This document shows positions 45,128 to 64,000 of a DNA stretch of 64,000 bases, piece by piece. Position 1 is the first letter of the stretch, and each line of letters starts with the position of its first letter. A program made the translations under genes and the position numbers. Under the pieces are notes generated by a model. That model made no database searches. It worked only from the letters and a program-made list of their open reading frames with translations, and was not told the origin of the DNA. The DNA comes from Eublepharis macularius (lineage: Eukaryota; Chordata; Lepidosauria; Squamata; Eublepharidae): contig NC_072792.1 in assembly GCF_028583425.1 (NCBI RefSeq), forward strand, positions 155,130,676 through 155,194,675. Direction: 5' to 3'.

Positions 45128-45310
45128 AGATGGCCAGGTTTAATCAGTAGAGCATCCAGTTTGCATGCAGGTAGGCTCAGGTTCAATCCCTGGTACTTCC
45201 AATTGATGGTGTCAAAGGCCTCACTCTGAAAGCCTGGAAAGCCACTGCCAGTCCCAAGAGTCTGATTTAGTATATGGCAATTCTGTGTGTTCATAAGGCT
45301 CAGCCAGCAT
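45128..45310 (+). mobile_element. tRNA-Ala-like SINE
   Basis: The head retains agtagagcatccagtttgca (A-box and anticodon-arm region of a tRNA-Ala) and a B-box (aggttcaatccc). The body has gaaagcctggaaagccactg and tgatttagtatatggcaatt. The head cannot fold as a functional tRNA, so it is a SINE. A smaller piece lies at about 1400-1465. Confidence 0.8.
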
Positions 45311-46227
45311 GGAAAGATCCCCCATATCAAGTATATTCTGAAGGGTCTGGCTCACTTCAATTCATATAGCCGATTACCTTTTGCTGCTCACCTGCCCAAA
45401 TTTTTCCTATTCAGAACATTTAAGGAAATCTCTTTTGAGTAACGATCCATGGAAACTTGAAGCAAACCACCGAAAAAACTTGCCAAGAAACCATACCTAC
45501 TGTTCCTACTGCAATTATTCCACTGAGCAGGATAAGCAGGCTATTGCTGACTGCATTTGTGTCTTGCAAGTTGCAGATTCTTTTACCTTTGCACGTAACC
45601 AGTCAGTGCGATGAGGCACATTTGATGTGTCTCATATGCCTTTTGTTCTCAAACAATGTCATTAAACCTTGAATTCCATAGTAAAAATAAATACAAGCGA
45701 TATAGCTTTAATGCGGTAAGAACCTGGATTATGAAGGCATCAGAGAAGACACTCATCTCCTGTTTCAGCTGTGTTTTGGAAGCTAAAGCAGAGCACACCA
45801 TCTCCCAGGTATTAAAAATAGTAATAAATCCAGACTCTAAAAAGAGTGAGTTCCGGTCCTAGTCCTCTAGAGAGAGAAGTGTCAGTGCTGTTTCACTGAA
45901 ATAAAGGAAACTCACCCATAAGATGGATGGGAGTTATCTTTTATGGATCCATATCAAAGCATTACAGTTAACATATATGAGTTCCAAGAGACAGCTGGAA
46001 AGTACTGAGTTCCGTTTCAGTCTTAATTTAGTGGCAAGGAACTGGTTTTGCAAAAGCAACAAATCTGAGGCATGTTAGGAGTCATTTCTGAATGCTTGAA
46101 AACAATATATTTAAATGATGTAATTTTCTCCACACACACATCTTTCTGTCAGATAAGCTGCTGCCATTGTTCAGCTGTATTTCTGCTCTATGAACAAGGA
46201 ACCTGAGGCTTATGTGCCTCCCTAATA
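45311..46227. other. Intergenic, no feature recognised
   Basis: A/T-rich; no supported feature. Confidence 0.4.
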
Positions 46228-46478
46228 ACATTAATAATAACATTTGATTTATATACCACTCTTCAGGACAACTCCCACTCAAAGAAGTTTACAAAGCATG
46301 TTATTGTCATCCCCACAACAATCACCCTGTGAGGTGGGTGGGGCTGAGAGAGCTCCAAGAAGCTGAGACTGACCCAAGGTCACCCAGCTGGCTTGAAACA
46401 GAGGAGTGGGGAATCAAACCCGGTTCTCCATATTAGAGTCGTGCCGCTCTTAACCATGACACCAAACTGGCTCTCCTT
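46228..46478 (-). mobile_element. tRNA-derived SINE, full length, inverted
   Basis: Plus strand shows the 3' end first (atataccactcttcagga), then the body (ccccacaacaatcaccctgt), the inverted B-box (gaatcaaaccc) and the A-box region (ttaaccatgacaccaaact). Well preserved. Confidence 0.88.
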
Positions 46479-47557
46479 CTCCTTCATCTCTCTGCTTATC
46501 ACAAAACAATTAGCAACTTCTTGGAGAGTGGCAAACCATGGTTTGCTACTGCGTCCAAACTGGCAAACTGTAGATAGCACTTCCCCTGAAAAACAGTAAC
46601 AAATCCTATGTTACAATCCTGGTTTGTGGGACAAACACAAACCATAGTTAGCCAATTTAGATGGAAAAGCCGCTTCCGGTTTGCTGAAGACCAAGGAGGA
46701 GTTAATTAGCTCTTGGCACACAACGGGGTTGGCAGAAGAAGCATGTGAGCTCAGAGTTCCTTCTTGGTGATTTCACACTGGGATTATACCAGAGCCATGC
46801 CACCGTTTCTCTAGCCTTATTGTCTCGAATTTGAGCTGTACCACTTGAAATGCAGAGGGAGGCTTGCATGATTAAGTGCTCCTCTGTACAAAAAAACATC
46901 CCTCTGCACTCAGAATAATTATCAGAGAGGAGGAGTTTTTCCTCCTTCCTGAAATCTAGCTTGCATTGCCATTTAAAATAATACAACTTTGACAAATGCT
47001 TACTGGCGCCAGTAAGAACCTCATCTTGGGCTCAAATGACACACAAGTTAGCAAGCCTGTATGTTTACATCAAAGTCTTCCCAAAACAGATACCAAGTGT
47101 GTCAGGAGGAGGGCGATGTCGGGGTGGGGGAGCATCTGATTTACTAGATAAAAGTGACTTGGAAGGGCAAAAGCCTTGCATGGACCATGTCTCCATAGTC
47201 CCCCAGATTCCTCACTCTTCCACCCGGTTTCTGACACGGAAGGAAGCTTGGCCTGAAGAAGTACGTTCTTGTGAGGCTACAGAGTGGGAAGCAAAGGGAG
47301 CCAGGAGGATTCAGGTGGACCCTCAGACAAGGCACTTCAAACATTCAGCAGAATTAAACAGTAAAGCTGTTCTTGGGTTGTGTGCTACTAGAAAGCTACA
47401 CATTTGACCCCTCTCTATCCAAGCAATAGGATTGCTGTCCCGCACATAGAAAAATGGCAAATTAATGAAAAGTCTAGGCTGAATCTCTGATATGTTATAT
47501 TTTTATGTACAAGGAAATTTTAATGGGGAGAGCATTCAGTACCTCTTCCCCTTAAGG
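46479..47557. other. Intergenic, no feature recognised
   Basis: The 123-aa frame at 47036-47407 has no known motif and no homologue I recognise. Nothing else supported. Confidence 0.4.
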
Positions 47558-47752
47558 TTACCAGCTGTAGCTTGAAGTCAATGCCTGGGGAGGACAGAGT
47601 TTGGGGAGGGGGTACCTCCAGGATACGATCCCACAGAGTCTGCCCTTGAGAGCTGCTGTTTCCTCCAGGGGAACAGATTTCTGTAGTCTAGAGAGCAGTT
47701 GTAATTCTAGGAGGAGAACTCCAGGCCCCATCTTGAGGTTGGCAACCCCACT
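47558..47752 (+). mobile_element. GGTTGCCAG-family MITE
   Basis: Starts aaggttaccagctgtag and ends cttgaggttggcaacccc. Interior ggggaacagatttctgtagt is shared with 2196-2290. Confidence 0.65.
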
Positions 47753-50700
47753 CCCTTTCCCATTTGCACTCTGCGAAGGCACATTCAGGGTGGGGGGGAT
47801 TACCACTTGATTAATCCGCTGTCAGTTCCCTAAAATGCAAGCCCATTGCTCAACAATGGGACAGCCAACCACAGTCTCCAAATTAGGGCAAAAAAGCTAA
47901 AAACTTTTCCTCGGCTCACAATAAATACTACTTACATACAAACATAACCATGGCTACCCCCTAATAACTGGGCCTGGTGTTCATTCATGCTTTTCGCATG
48001 TTGCTGTGGGAAAATTAGCATTTGAACTGAGAAGCTATTTCCCCCTTAATATTCTTGCGTCAAGAGGCACTCTAAGCAAAAAACCCTTTAAATCTTTCCA
48101 CAATAGATATAGGTGTTGGATTCATTGATTCACTACCACATACACAAAAGCTCAATTTTTTCCTTTTGTCATGTTCTTACACAATCTTATCAACAATAGA
48201 TGTGTGGGGGGGGGGGGAGAGCTCTGCCAAAATCAATCTTTAGCTACAAAAGAGCAGCACGAGGGGCAGGTGAGTGCCTGAGAATTACCCCTGCTGTGTT
48301 AACTCTGTTCCCAGTCAGTTTCCTCTCCGAGAGCAGGGATGTAATAAAAGTTGTTGCCTGAAGCTCAAATCACATTGCCTAAGAATAAGATTATCTCTTG
48401 CATGATACTTGAGCAGTTGAACAGGACTACATACTTGCTAGGAGGGAGGCAGGAGACAGACCCCCCCCCCCACACACACACACACCTCAAGCCAAACTGT
48501 AACATTGGAACCAACTCGACGCATGACGGTACCAGGTCTTGATTAGCCCACCAGGCCCAGCCTAGTTCAGGGGAAGATAAAATAAGGAATCCAACTTGCC
48601 TTGGCTTCCTTTTAGTCCTCTGAGCCCAGCAAGCCCTGTACATGCTCAGGGCAGAGGATAATACCTCAGGACATCAAAGGAACTGCAATCCCCACACTCT
48701 CCTGTATACACCAAGCCCACCAAGGTAGTCAGGAACCAGTTTGACGGGTTGCAGGGGGCAGAAGAGACCTCTTGCAGGCCATTGGTTGGCCACTCTCTGC
48801 CTAGAACACCGCTGTTTTTTATACTTGCACTTGAAGCCTCCTACTTCTGACCATCTTGCTTTACTTGGCAAGGGTGTGATGAAAGGGTATCAGAACAGGA
48901 GCCAAATAACACATCGGCATCTCCTACCTCAGAAAATGGTAGCTTAAGGCAACCATCAGAGTAGGGGCTTTTTCCTGACCCAGTGTAGTTTACACAGCAT
49001 ACATTCATCAATAACCCCCCTTTTTAACGGCCCCTAGTCCACCCTGATGAGATCCAAAACGTACCTGTTTGATGTTTCTGTAGGACAATTTACAGGTCAC
49101 ATGGTTGAAATCCAATGCTCCCATAAGCCACATAGCTGCGTCACATATTTTGCATCTCGTAGAAATACCTGTCCAATAGTGTTACTTTTTCACCTGTTCA
49201 ATTAAGGACCGCTAACTTTGAAACAGAAAAAAGACACTACAGAAGGAAGCCACTGCCTGCCTGCCTGCCTATATTTCAGGTGCAGAAGAGATTAGATTTG
49301 AATGGTTTGGTATTACAAACAAAATTGCTCCCCATCTAACAAAGTTCCATCCTTGCAGCTTAAAATACATATTTGTATGGCATTTTTAATACTCGCATCA
49401 CACAGGGTAAACAGCTACTGCATCTTTCACTGTATTTTTAATGATCTAAAATTAGCTGGCTATGAAGAAAACAGGAACTTGCTTTCAGAAATAACGTGAG
49501 GCTGATAGTGTGAGACTGAGCGCACGTACAAAAGGAGTACGCAGCAAGCAAGGGAAGGAAGTCGGAAGATTCAGTAATGGAAATTTAAATACATGAACAG
49601 TCAATGAGAAAACCCGAAGGATATTCACGAGAAACAAATAAACAAAAGGCATCTATGAATCAAGGCTATGGACTTAAATAGTATAAAAAGTGTGGCATCC
49701 TTAGCAGACAGCAGCACATAGGCTCAGATTGCAAATTAAGTTATCTTAAAAGCATCCCTTCTGGCCACTATGTACGTCAAAAATGTACTCCCACAAGTTT
49801 CTCCTATGAATAACATCACATGGTAGGAATTTGTATGCAGCTGCTCGCAGTATTGATGAAGACACATTGCAATGCTTCAGGACAGATTTTGCTGGTAAAC
49901 CCAGAAAAGTAGTATTTTCTGCAAGTAGAAGTACTTGGAGATGTCTGAAAAGTTTCAGAGCAGTAGACTCTGCAAGTGGCACTGGCTGGACATGTCTGAT
50001 TTTCATAGCCAGTCTAAATCAAGTCTCCCCACAAAACCAATTTCAGTTCTGGAAATAATGCATAACAGTTCGCCCCAAACGGTATTCTGGACTAAATTGA
50101 TATTTTGATCCAAACAGTCAGGATCAAACCAATATCATCTTCTATTCTTATGCAATAATTTTATTACCCATTTCTTTTACTTGCTGAACTTTGCTTTGCT
50201 GAAACAGAAGAGCTAGGTATACAGAATTGTGTTTCAAAACTTGATGCAAAGACATTTTTGGACAACCTACTTCTCCTTTTACTCCTCATAGGTGTAGCAC
50301 AGAAGTCCTCAAACCTTTTGTATCTTTGGCATTTTAAGGACAAATTGGGCACCACCACAAAATGGCTTCCAGGCGGGGGCAATCACAAGTTGTTTTGAGG
50401 CAGAAGGCAAGCATCCTCTTACCACGGAGGCAGCTGTTTTTGAATAAGTGTTCCCTGCAGAGACAAAGGTGATGCCTCCTGGGTTATTCCAAAGCACATC
50501 CTACTCCAATGAAGTGGAGAAAAGGCAGACTTGGCTCTTTTTGTTTTGGGGAGCAGATGACTGACAGAAGCAAATGGGTGCCAGGAAATCCATTGTCAGT
50601 CATAATGCTGGGGGTCACTGAGGTAGCAGAAGCTGCCATAGGTCAGTGGCAAAGACATTTTGCATGCCACAAAATGTCAGGTTTAATGAGGATTTCAGAG

Positions 50701-51600
50701 AACAGGACTAAGACAGACTTTTGCTAACATCCCGAAAAGCCTCTGGCAGCAAAACAGTCAGTACTGGACAACGGAAACAGCCTGCAACTTCCTACGGTCA
50801 CCTCACTTGTAATGATACCTCTGGACTTTTCATAAAACAGGGCACATACAAATATGCATTTATTTAACCACGTATAGCTATGTCTTAAAACAGCAAATGT
50901 GCCTTTAGAGGACACGGCCTTAGCTTGTCTGAACATGCACCTTATTTTAAAGAAATTTGCACCTGCTGAATTCCTTACATGAATTTCTAACCCTACATGG
51001 AAACCCCTGTGAATCAATTCTAATACAAAGGCAGCACACAGCCATCACATCAATAATTCACATCTCCCCAGAATACAAATTAATAATGCAACAGCCAAGC
51101 CAGCAACATACATCTCTTCCCCACTGCGAGAACCACTGGCTTGAGGGCTCATTTCAGGGCACTAGTAATTTCTGCACCAATCTTCCAAGTGGGAAGCAAC
51201 CATTTGGAGATTGCTTGAAAGACGTTTTTCATACAAATGCTTTTAATGCCACCAACTCCTAGCATTATAGTGTGATGGGGTTTTGTGACTCTCCTTCGTA
51301 AGTGGCATGAAAGTGGGCACGCAGGTGACGATTTCAGCTGACCATCAGAAGCTTCCGATTAAAAGCAATTTGATGATGAAACTTGAGGCAGGCTCTTTTT
51401 CACTGAAATCCTTCCAGCTGAGGCTTAATAGCCATCTCTCTCTGGGATATTCTAGTTTGAGATTTCCTGTACAGAGAAGGGGGTTAGACTAAGCCCCCTC
51501 GAACTCTAGGATTTTGTGACCTCATTATATATGGGTGAAAAACTTATTTGGATCTCATTTTACCAGAAGGCCATTTGGGGAAAGGAACAGCACTCCCAGA
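47753..51600. other. Intergenic; only simple repeats seen
   Basis: G-run at 48206-48218, a C-run followed by (CA)n at 48459-48486, and a short (TGCC)n at about 49255-49270. No exon, RNA gene or recognisable element in nearly 4 kb; this is the longest repeat-poor stretch of the window. Confidence 0.45.
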
Positions 51601-51639
51601 GTTCCCAATCTGGAATGCCAACAAATGTGTCTAGAAGTT

Positions 51640-52480
51640 CCAGACACCTGGGGCCCAACCCAGCTAAGGGGAAGGGACACAGGCTGCCTGGAAGGTTCTG
51701 TTGCAAATAGCAAACCAGATAAGCTGCCACCAGCTCCCCAGTCTATCCCTAGGCTAAGGAGTTAGGGAGCAAAGCTCCAGAGCCTATTAGGGAATTTAGC
51801 CAAAGCAAAGTCTACCTTGCAAGGGTAAGCTTGCAGGCAGAGTTCACAGCCCAAGATTAGTTGTTTGGTAGGTGGATCTCAAGCACACATAGGATGCGTT
51901 CAGCATAGGTTTTATAACAGTGAGGCTTCAGAGTCTTAATAACCCACACAAGGTAAAAATATAAAGGTTTATTAAATCAAAGTGCAAGGTTATCATACAT
52001 AAGACACAAAGTGAGCACAAACAAACAAAAACCTACAGCAGTAAGCTCTACATACCACATTAAATTCTTAGGAGGCAAAGCAAGTTGGTTTCTCAGTTGT
52101 AGCAAGCAAAAGTCTCACAAAACAGCAAGGCGAAAGATGGAGCTTCAGTCCTTCTCCTCAAATAGAGCCAGAAGCAAAGCAAAAGAGCACGGGCAGAGGT
52201 CTGAGATAGACGCCCTCCACAAGCTTCTCCATGTTGGTTAACAGCCGGTTTATATTGGTTCAAGCTGGAACCAAAGTGAGGCAGGCCTGACCACACCCAC
52301 TCCCAGCCTGACCACATCACCTGACAAGCACGAAAAGGGACGTGGGACAAGTCTGCAGCTCTTGGCACACGACCCCAGACTACAGGTGTGAAGTTAATTA
52401 CCAATTAGCCAGCAGGAACAGCTTATCTTGACTCAAGGACAAAGCATACATAACTTACTGCTAACAAAAGTGAAAAGCCT
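51640..52480 (-). mobile_element. Possible LTR-type fossil
   Basis: Read on the minus strand, an AATAAA-containing block near 51960 is followed by a gtgtgggttattaagact phrase, a layout reminiscent of an LTR polyadenylation region. Ends and target duplication were not identified and no viral gene is present. If real it is a broken or solo remnant. Confidence 0.25.
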
Positions 52481-52689
52481 CTCCAAAAAGGGGGCAGGGA
52501 ATTTCTCCAGCCAAGGAAGCCTCCCAACCAGCTCTCAAAAGGGCTTCCCATACTCTTAAACATAACGTTTTTTCTTTACAAAATGTCATTTCCACACTCC
52601 TAACTCCTCATATCTCAGCCTTTAGCTCTGGCTTTAGGTCTGGAGCCTCCATATGAATACAAGCCAAGCTTGTAGAGGCCTCCTCTCAA

Positions 52690-53165
52690 AGTCAACTTGG
52701 AGACTCCAGATGGTGCAGAACACCACAGCTTGACTGTTATCAGGAGCTAAGCAGAGCATGCATTTTACTCACATTCTGCAGTCACTCCACTGAATACTCA
52801 TCAGTTACCAAGTTCAAAAAGAGGGTATTGGCTCCCACATATCTGCAGGACCACCGCTCTTCCTTTGTTGCACCACAGCAGCTTCACTCATCTGAACAGA
52901 TGCCTCTGCAGATGCTTCCCTGTGTATGTGCATTCTCTGCGGTGGCCCCCATCCTATGGAATGGCCTGCCTGAAGAGGTCATGTCAAATTACTTGTTTTG
53001 GTTCAGCAATGTTTCACCTCTATTTGGAATCAGGTTTGTTTTCAAATTTCTGCAGTCCACACCATACTGAATGTCCACCCAACTGACTGTATCGACTTAC
53101 ACTGTGTTATCCATCTTGAGTCTCCGTGAGAAACGCGCCCTATAAATAACATATTTAATGAAGAA
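52690..53165 (+). mobile_element. LINE 3' fragment, L2-like
   Basis: Plus-strand reading gives FSAVAPILWNGLPEEV, the conserved C-terminal ending of L2/CR1-type reverse transcriptases. A tail follows (catcttgagtctccgtgag, then ccctataaataac). Decayed. Confidence 0.6.
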
Positions 53166-53873
53166 AACTTCATGGAAGGCTGCTGTATCAAAGTCACTGT
53201 TAGGCAGCAAGGAACTATATACTGGAGAAGCCAATAGCTGGACACGCTCATTTCAGTCTTCATTTGCAACATTTGTTACCACTGTTATCTTAAATCACAC
53301 CCCACAAAACATGGATTCTCCAGTAAGCAACGGAAAATTATTGAGATATAGCAGGCTGGGAAACTGTAGAGCACAGTTCTCCGTAATTCCACAGATACAT
53401 TCAGGAGCATCTCAGCATTTATCAGCCCTCAGCACGACTACAACCTCCACTATACTTGTAACCATGGAGGTATGACACATGCACTTTGTAGAAGTAATGC
53501 TGAAAGACTAGTTAAGTGGGTCATAATACTCCCTAGGAAGCTCTCTCGATTACCGACAACTGGAGAATATCCTGGAAAGAAGTTAAAGGCTCAGGGATCT
53601 CCAATCTTCCTTGTATCTGAAGGGAGCTCTTGACTCTTGGAAGTTTACACCCTGAACATCTTGTTGGTCTCTAAGTTGCCACCTGACTCAAATCCTATTA
53701 GTAGGCAGCCACTGCACCATAATTGCTGGCTGGAACTGCACTCTTAAGTGCAGTTAAGCCAAAAGGTCAATCGGAAAAGACAATGCAATAGTAGCAAGAA
53801 TGACTGGTGATGGCCAACTTCACAGTAGCAGCCTATTAAGGAGAACATGAATGAAACACACAGATGCAATAGT
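53166..53873. other. Intergenic, no feature recognised
   Basis: No supported feature. Confidence 0.4.
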
Positions 53874-55430
53874 CATAGAATCACAGAGTTGGAAGGGGCC
53901 ATACAGACCATCTAGTCCAACCCCCTGCCCAGTGCAGGATCAGCCTAAAGCATCTCTGACAAGTATTCATCCAGCCTCATCTTGAAAACTGCCAGTGAGG
54001 GGGAGCTCACCACCTCCCTAGGCAGCTGATTCCACTTTTGAACTATGACCGTGAAAAAGTTCTTCCTAATATCCAGCCAGTACCTTTGTGCATGTAATTT
54101 AAGCCCATTGTTTTGGGTCCTACCCTCTGCTGCCAACTGGAACAGCTCCCTGCCCTCCTCCAAATGACAGCCTTTCAAATACTTAAAGAGAGCAATCATG
54201 TCCCCCCTCAATCTCCTCTTCTCCAAACTAAACATTCCCAAGGCCCTCAGCCTTTCCTCGTAGGGCTCAGTCTCCAGACCCCTGATCATCCTCGTCGCTC
54301 TCCTCTGCACCCTCTCGATTTTGTCCACATCCTTTTTGAAGTGAAGCCTCCAGAACTGCACACAATACTCCAGGTGCGGCCTGACCAAGGCAGTATAGAG
54401 AGGGGCTATGACCTCCTGCGATTTCGACGCTATGGCCCCTTTGATACAACCCAAGACTGAATTAGCCTTTTTTGCCACCGCATCACACTGACTGCTCATA
54501 TTTAGTTTACAGTCCACTCTTACCCCAAGATCCCTTTCACATATACTACTGCCCAGAAGTGTATCCCCCATCCAGTATTTGTGCTTCCCATTTTTGTGGC
54601 CCAGATGTAATACTGTGCACTTGTCTTTGTTGAATTGCATCCTATTCACAGCTGCCCACTTCTCCAGAGTATTCAGGTCTTGTTGTATTTTAATCTTCTT
54701 GGGTATTTGCTACTCCTCCCAATTTGGTATCATCAGCAAATTTAATGAGCAGCCCTTCCACTCCATCCAGATCATTGATAATAATAAAGTACCGGGCCCA
54801 AAACCGAGCCCTGTGGCACCCCACTGGACACCTCCCTCCAATCTGATGAAACGCCGTTGACCACCACTCTTAAGAGTGTGGTCCTCTAACCAGTTCCCTA
54901 TCCACCGAACTGTCCTATAGTCCAGTCGAGAGTCTCCAGTTTGCCCATCAGAATGTCATGGGGGACCTTATCAAAAGCTTTACTGAAATCCAGATAAATC
55001 ACATCAACAGAGTTCCCCCGATCCAGTAAGCTGGTCACTTGATCAAAGAAGGAAACCCGGTTGGTCTGACAAGATCTGTTAGGAACAAAACCATGCTGAC
55101 TTCCCCAGATCACTGAGCGGTCCTTCAGATGCTTACAGATTGATCCCTTTAAAATCTGTTCTAGTATCTTCCCAGCAACAGAAGTCAGACTGACCAGCCT
55201 GTAGTTTCCCGGGTCATCCTTCTTCCCTTTCTTAAAGATTGGGACAACATTCGCTCTTCTCCAATCTTGTGGCACATCCCCAGTCCTCCAGGAGGCCTCG
55301 AAGATGATGGACAGGGGTTCTGCAAGTTCTCTAAAAAGTTCTCTCAGCACTCTTGGCTGCACCCCATCCAGCCCAGGGGATTTGTATTCATCCAGTCCTG
55401 TATTGATCTTCCTCCCCCTAGAAGTCTACT
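53874..55430 (-). mobile_element. CR1 LINE, 5'-truncated
   Basis: Minus-strand CR1 reverse transcriptase. From the 5' end: SPGLDGVQPRVLREL (55.35 kb), IFKKGKKDDPGNYRLVSLTS, FSKAFDKVPHDIL (54.98 kb), [10 protein letters not shown] (54.82 kb), RMQFNKDKCTVLHLG (54.64 kb), VQRRATRMIRGLE and KWNQLPREVVSSPSL near the end. The frame is broken a few times in the middle (about 54.66-54.90 kb), but frames of 154 and 234 codons survive. The 3' end has the CR1 hallmark attctatg repeat unit (54 kb side, 53874-53881). Lacks ORF1 and endonuclease. Confidence 0.93.
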
Positions 55431-55436
55431 TTCTAG

Positions 55437-55644
55437 TTACAATCTTTATTGTGGAAAAGTTAAAAAGATAGAACAGAAACGCTTAAAGCATACAACCACT
55501 AAAGGCCTACAGTGGCCTACACATACTACCAGACAATAACGAACCAGGTTAGTAAGTGTATTGTTAATCATTACAAATTTTTCCCTATGACACTTCCTCC
55601 TTTTCACATCAATCAACTTGTGGTCTAATTAATATGACACAAGC
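55437..55644 (-). mobile_element. Unclassified 208-bp insertion with target duplication
   Basis: It is flanked by ctactttctag at 55426-55436 and 55645-55655. On the minus strand it ends with AATAAAGATTGTAA, so it carries a polyadenylation-like signal near its 3' end. No poly(A) and no tRNA-like head. Could be a truncated retro-insertion of unknown source. Confidence 0.5.
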
Positions 55645-55884
55645 CTACTTTCTAGCAAGCTTGAAATAAGGGCTATTTTCTAGTCTGAAGATTTTAAAAT
55701 CACTTTATTAATCCTAAATTATAAGCTGCATTGAGCAAATCTAAAGGCAGCATATAAATTTTCTAAATAAAATAAGCATTATCCCTAGAAAAATGAGGGG
55801 CTCCAGGGAGCTCAGGGCAGTGGACATCAGTCTGCAAGGTAGGCTGGCAAAGTTTTCCCCGAGTCAGATTTTGTCATCCTCTGC

Positions 55885-56275
55885 AGAGCTTGACTTGCTT
55901 GCCTTTTCGGTCCTGGCCCCAACCTGGTGGAACTGTCTGAAGACACTCGGGCCCACCAGGATCTTGTATCATTTTGGCGGGCCTGCAAGACAGAGATGTT
56001 CCACCAGGCTTATGGTTGAGGCCAGCATCAGGACCATCATTGGGCCTCCCACCGGTCTCCGGTATTAAGAGTACAGCTCATGTGTCTACCTCCTTTGTAT
56101 GCTGGGAACAGGAATGTGTAGCCAACTATATCAGGTTTTTGTATATATAATTTTAATTGCTGAATTTTATTGTAGAATCTGCTACGTAATTGTATTTTAT
56201 GACTGTTGTACCCCGGCCTGAGCCCACTTGTGGAGAGGGTGGGTTAAACACCGAATAAACTAAACTAAGCCATTC
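55885..56275 (+). mobile_element. L2-like LINE 3' end
   Basis: Plus-strand reading gives FSVLAPTWWN and a frame-shifted LVSFWRACKTEMFHQ-type ending, as in the copy at 10.4 kb. The tail has ggcctgagcccacttgtgga and ends gaataaactaaac. Frames are broken. Confidence 0.75.
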
Positions 56276-57213
56276 TGTACCATTTACTCTTGAAGAACCT
56301 TCCCACAGTCAACCTACTCAGACTGTGGCAGGCATGGCATGAATTTATTTGTGGTTAAGACACAGTGCGTGAATGGCATGGAATTCAGGACTGGAAGGAA
56401 CCAATTCTCTACTATGATTAGAAGGCAGGTAAATTTTCAATAGTTCACCCTGTTCTTGGGGGTTGTGGACTGCAGCAGCGGTGGGGGGGGGGAGTGAGAA
56501 GTCATGCTCAGCTGAGAAACCCACCAGTGCACATTTTGGGCAAGGTTCAAGCCTGTAACTGGTTGGATCTCTACTGAGAATTTCACCCCATCAAGAAGTG
56601 TTACATGTTTCCAAAATAATAAAATGGGACAATTAGGTTTGAATTGTAATTCCATTGTAAACTAACAGGAAAACCTTTAAGACAGTATTTCAGCATTCTA
56701 AACCTCTAACACAGCACAATTAAAAACATGGTATTCTTTTATTACAAATGAGATAATCAGATGAACCTGATTTTTTAAGACTTTCCTATCAATAATTACC
56801 CTTCTATTTAAAAAATATGGGGTTGGAGTTACCTCCCACCATGAACAAAAGATATTTCCATTCACAAAAGGAGGGAGGGCTGATTTCTGCCAATTTCCCT
56901 CTTCCAGCTGTTGTCTTCACCACTAGTACCAAGGTCTTGAACTAGAAAGCAGGGAGGTAGGAAAGATCCATTCCATGAAAAGCACTCTGCACATGTAACA
57001 TGACCAAAAGGCTTCAAGAGGCTACACAAGAAAGGAAAAATATACTTTTCTACATTAACACCCTGATCTGAAGCACACTTACTTGAGAAAAAAATCCACG
57101 GGATACCACTAGGTAATAATACATAGCATTTGGACTGAACTGCCATTGGAATTACTATTTCTGCCATAAATTTAACTTGTGTCACAAAATGTTCAAAAAT
57201 GTGAACAAACACA
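56276..57213. other. Intergenic downstream of RPL21
   Basis: G-run near 56483-56492. No exon or RNA gene recognised. Confidence 0.4.
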
Positions 57214-57234
57214 TATTTCAGTTCTCTAAAAGAT

Positions 57235-57240
57235 TTTATT
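57235..57240 (-). terminator. RPL21 polyadenylation signal
   Basis: AATAAA on the minus strand, 14 nt after the stop codon. The very short 3' UTR is typical of ribosomal protein mRNAs. Cleavage is expected near 57215-57225. Confidence 0.85.
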
Positions 57241-57253
57241 TTGTCCATATACA

Positions 57254-63911
<6,658 letters not shown>

Positions 63912-63923
63912 CTTGCCCGATTA

Positions 63924-64000
63924 CTATGGGAAAAAACAAACAGCTGCATAAATAAAATTAAAAAGTACTAATGGTTCAGATAATGGGAAACACAATCATT
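63924..64000 (-). other. RPL21 intron 1, partial
   Basis: Sequence beyond the exon 2 acceptor. The upstream non-coding exon and promoter are outside the window. Confidence 0.8.

Noticed and set aside
14968-46478. tRNA genes
   Set aside because: The A- and B-box matches belong to SINE heads followed by SINE bodies; none has a complete cloverleaf.
53945-54649. 234-aa host gene
   Set aside because: CR1 reverse-transcriptase C-terminal part, continuous with other CR1 motifs and a CR1 3' end.

Overview
This is vertebrate nuclear DNA, most likely from a squamate reptile (possibly a gecko). There are two intron-containing host genes, both on the minus strand. RPL21 (ribosomal protein eL21) lies at about 63.9-57.2 kb and RASL11A (atypical Ras-like GTPase) at 43.9-41.9 kb. 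All visible splice sites are GT-AG. The spliced products are 160 aa for RPL21, the same length as human, and 236 aa for RASL11A, against 242 in human as recalled. In human the two genes are also neighbours in this order and orientation, so the block is conserved. The non-coding 5' exon of RPL21 lies beyond the right edge of the window.

RPL21 introns carry two small nucleolar RNAs. One is a C/D-box RNA matching SNORD102, with boxes C and D, a terminal stem and an 11-nt guide complementary to 28S rRNA. The other is an H/ACA RNA in the position and with the architecture of SNORA27. RASL11A starts in a CpG island (about 43.6-44.4 kb). RASL11A has been linked to ribosomal DNA transcription, so the genic half of the window has a ribosome-biogenesis theme.

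Positions 1-41.5 kb form a gene-poor region, corresponding to the RASL11A-GTF3A interval if human synteny extends that far. I found no host coding exon there. It is a layered deposit of transposable elements: LINEs (an R4/Dong-like fragment at the left edge, L2-like at 10.0-12.0 kb, a young 5'-truncated L1 at 39.9 kb), four SINE classes (Sauria SINE, a tRNA-derived SINE of MIR-like layout, a tRNA-Ala-like SINE and a 5S-rRNA-derived SINE), hAT-type non-autonomous DNA elements and MITEs, several long hairpin (foldback) elements, and one Ty3/Gypsy fossil. Several insertions are nested, and their target-site duplications can still be read.

Positions 44.4-57.2 kb between the genes hold more SINEs, a 1.5-kb CR1 LINE (53.9-55.4 kb), L2 fragments and a possible LTR fossil. 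A 1.84-kb hAT-type element with a perfect 8-bp target duplication sits inside the last RPL21 intron.

The least explained structures are the long palindromes at 28.07-28.47 kb, 18.94-19.16 kb, 37.46-38.11 kb and 4.76-5.69 kb, and a small unassigned ORF at 12.54-12.67 kb. I did not find a new protein-coding system. Repeat family names come from recognition by eye, without a library search.
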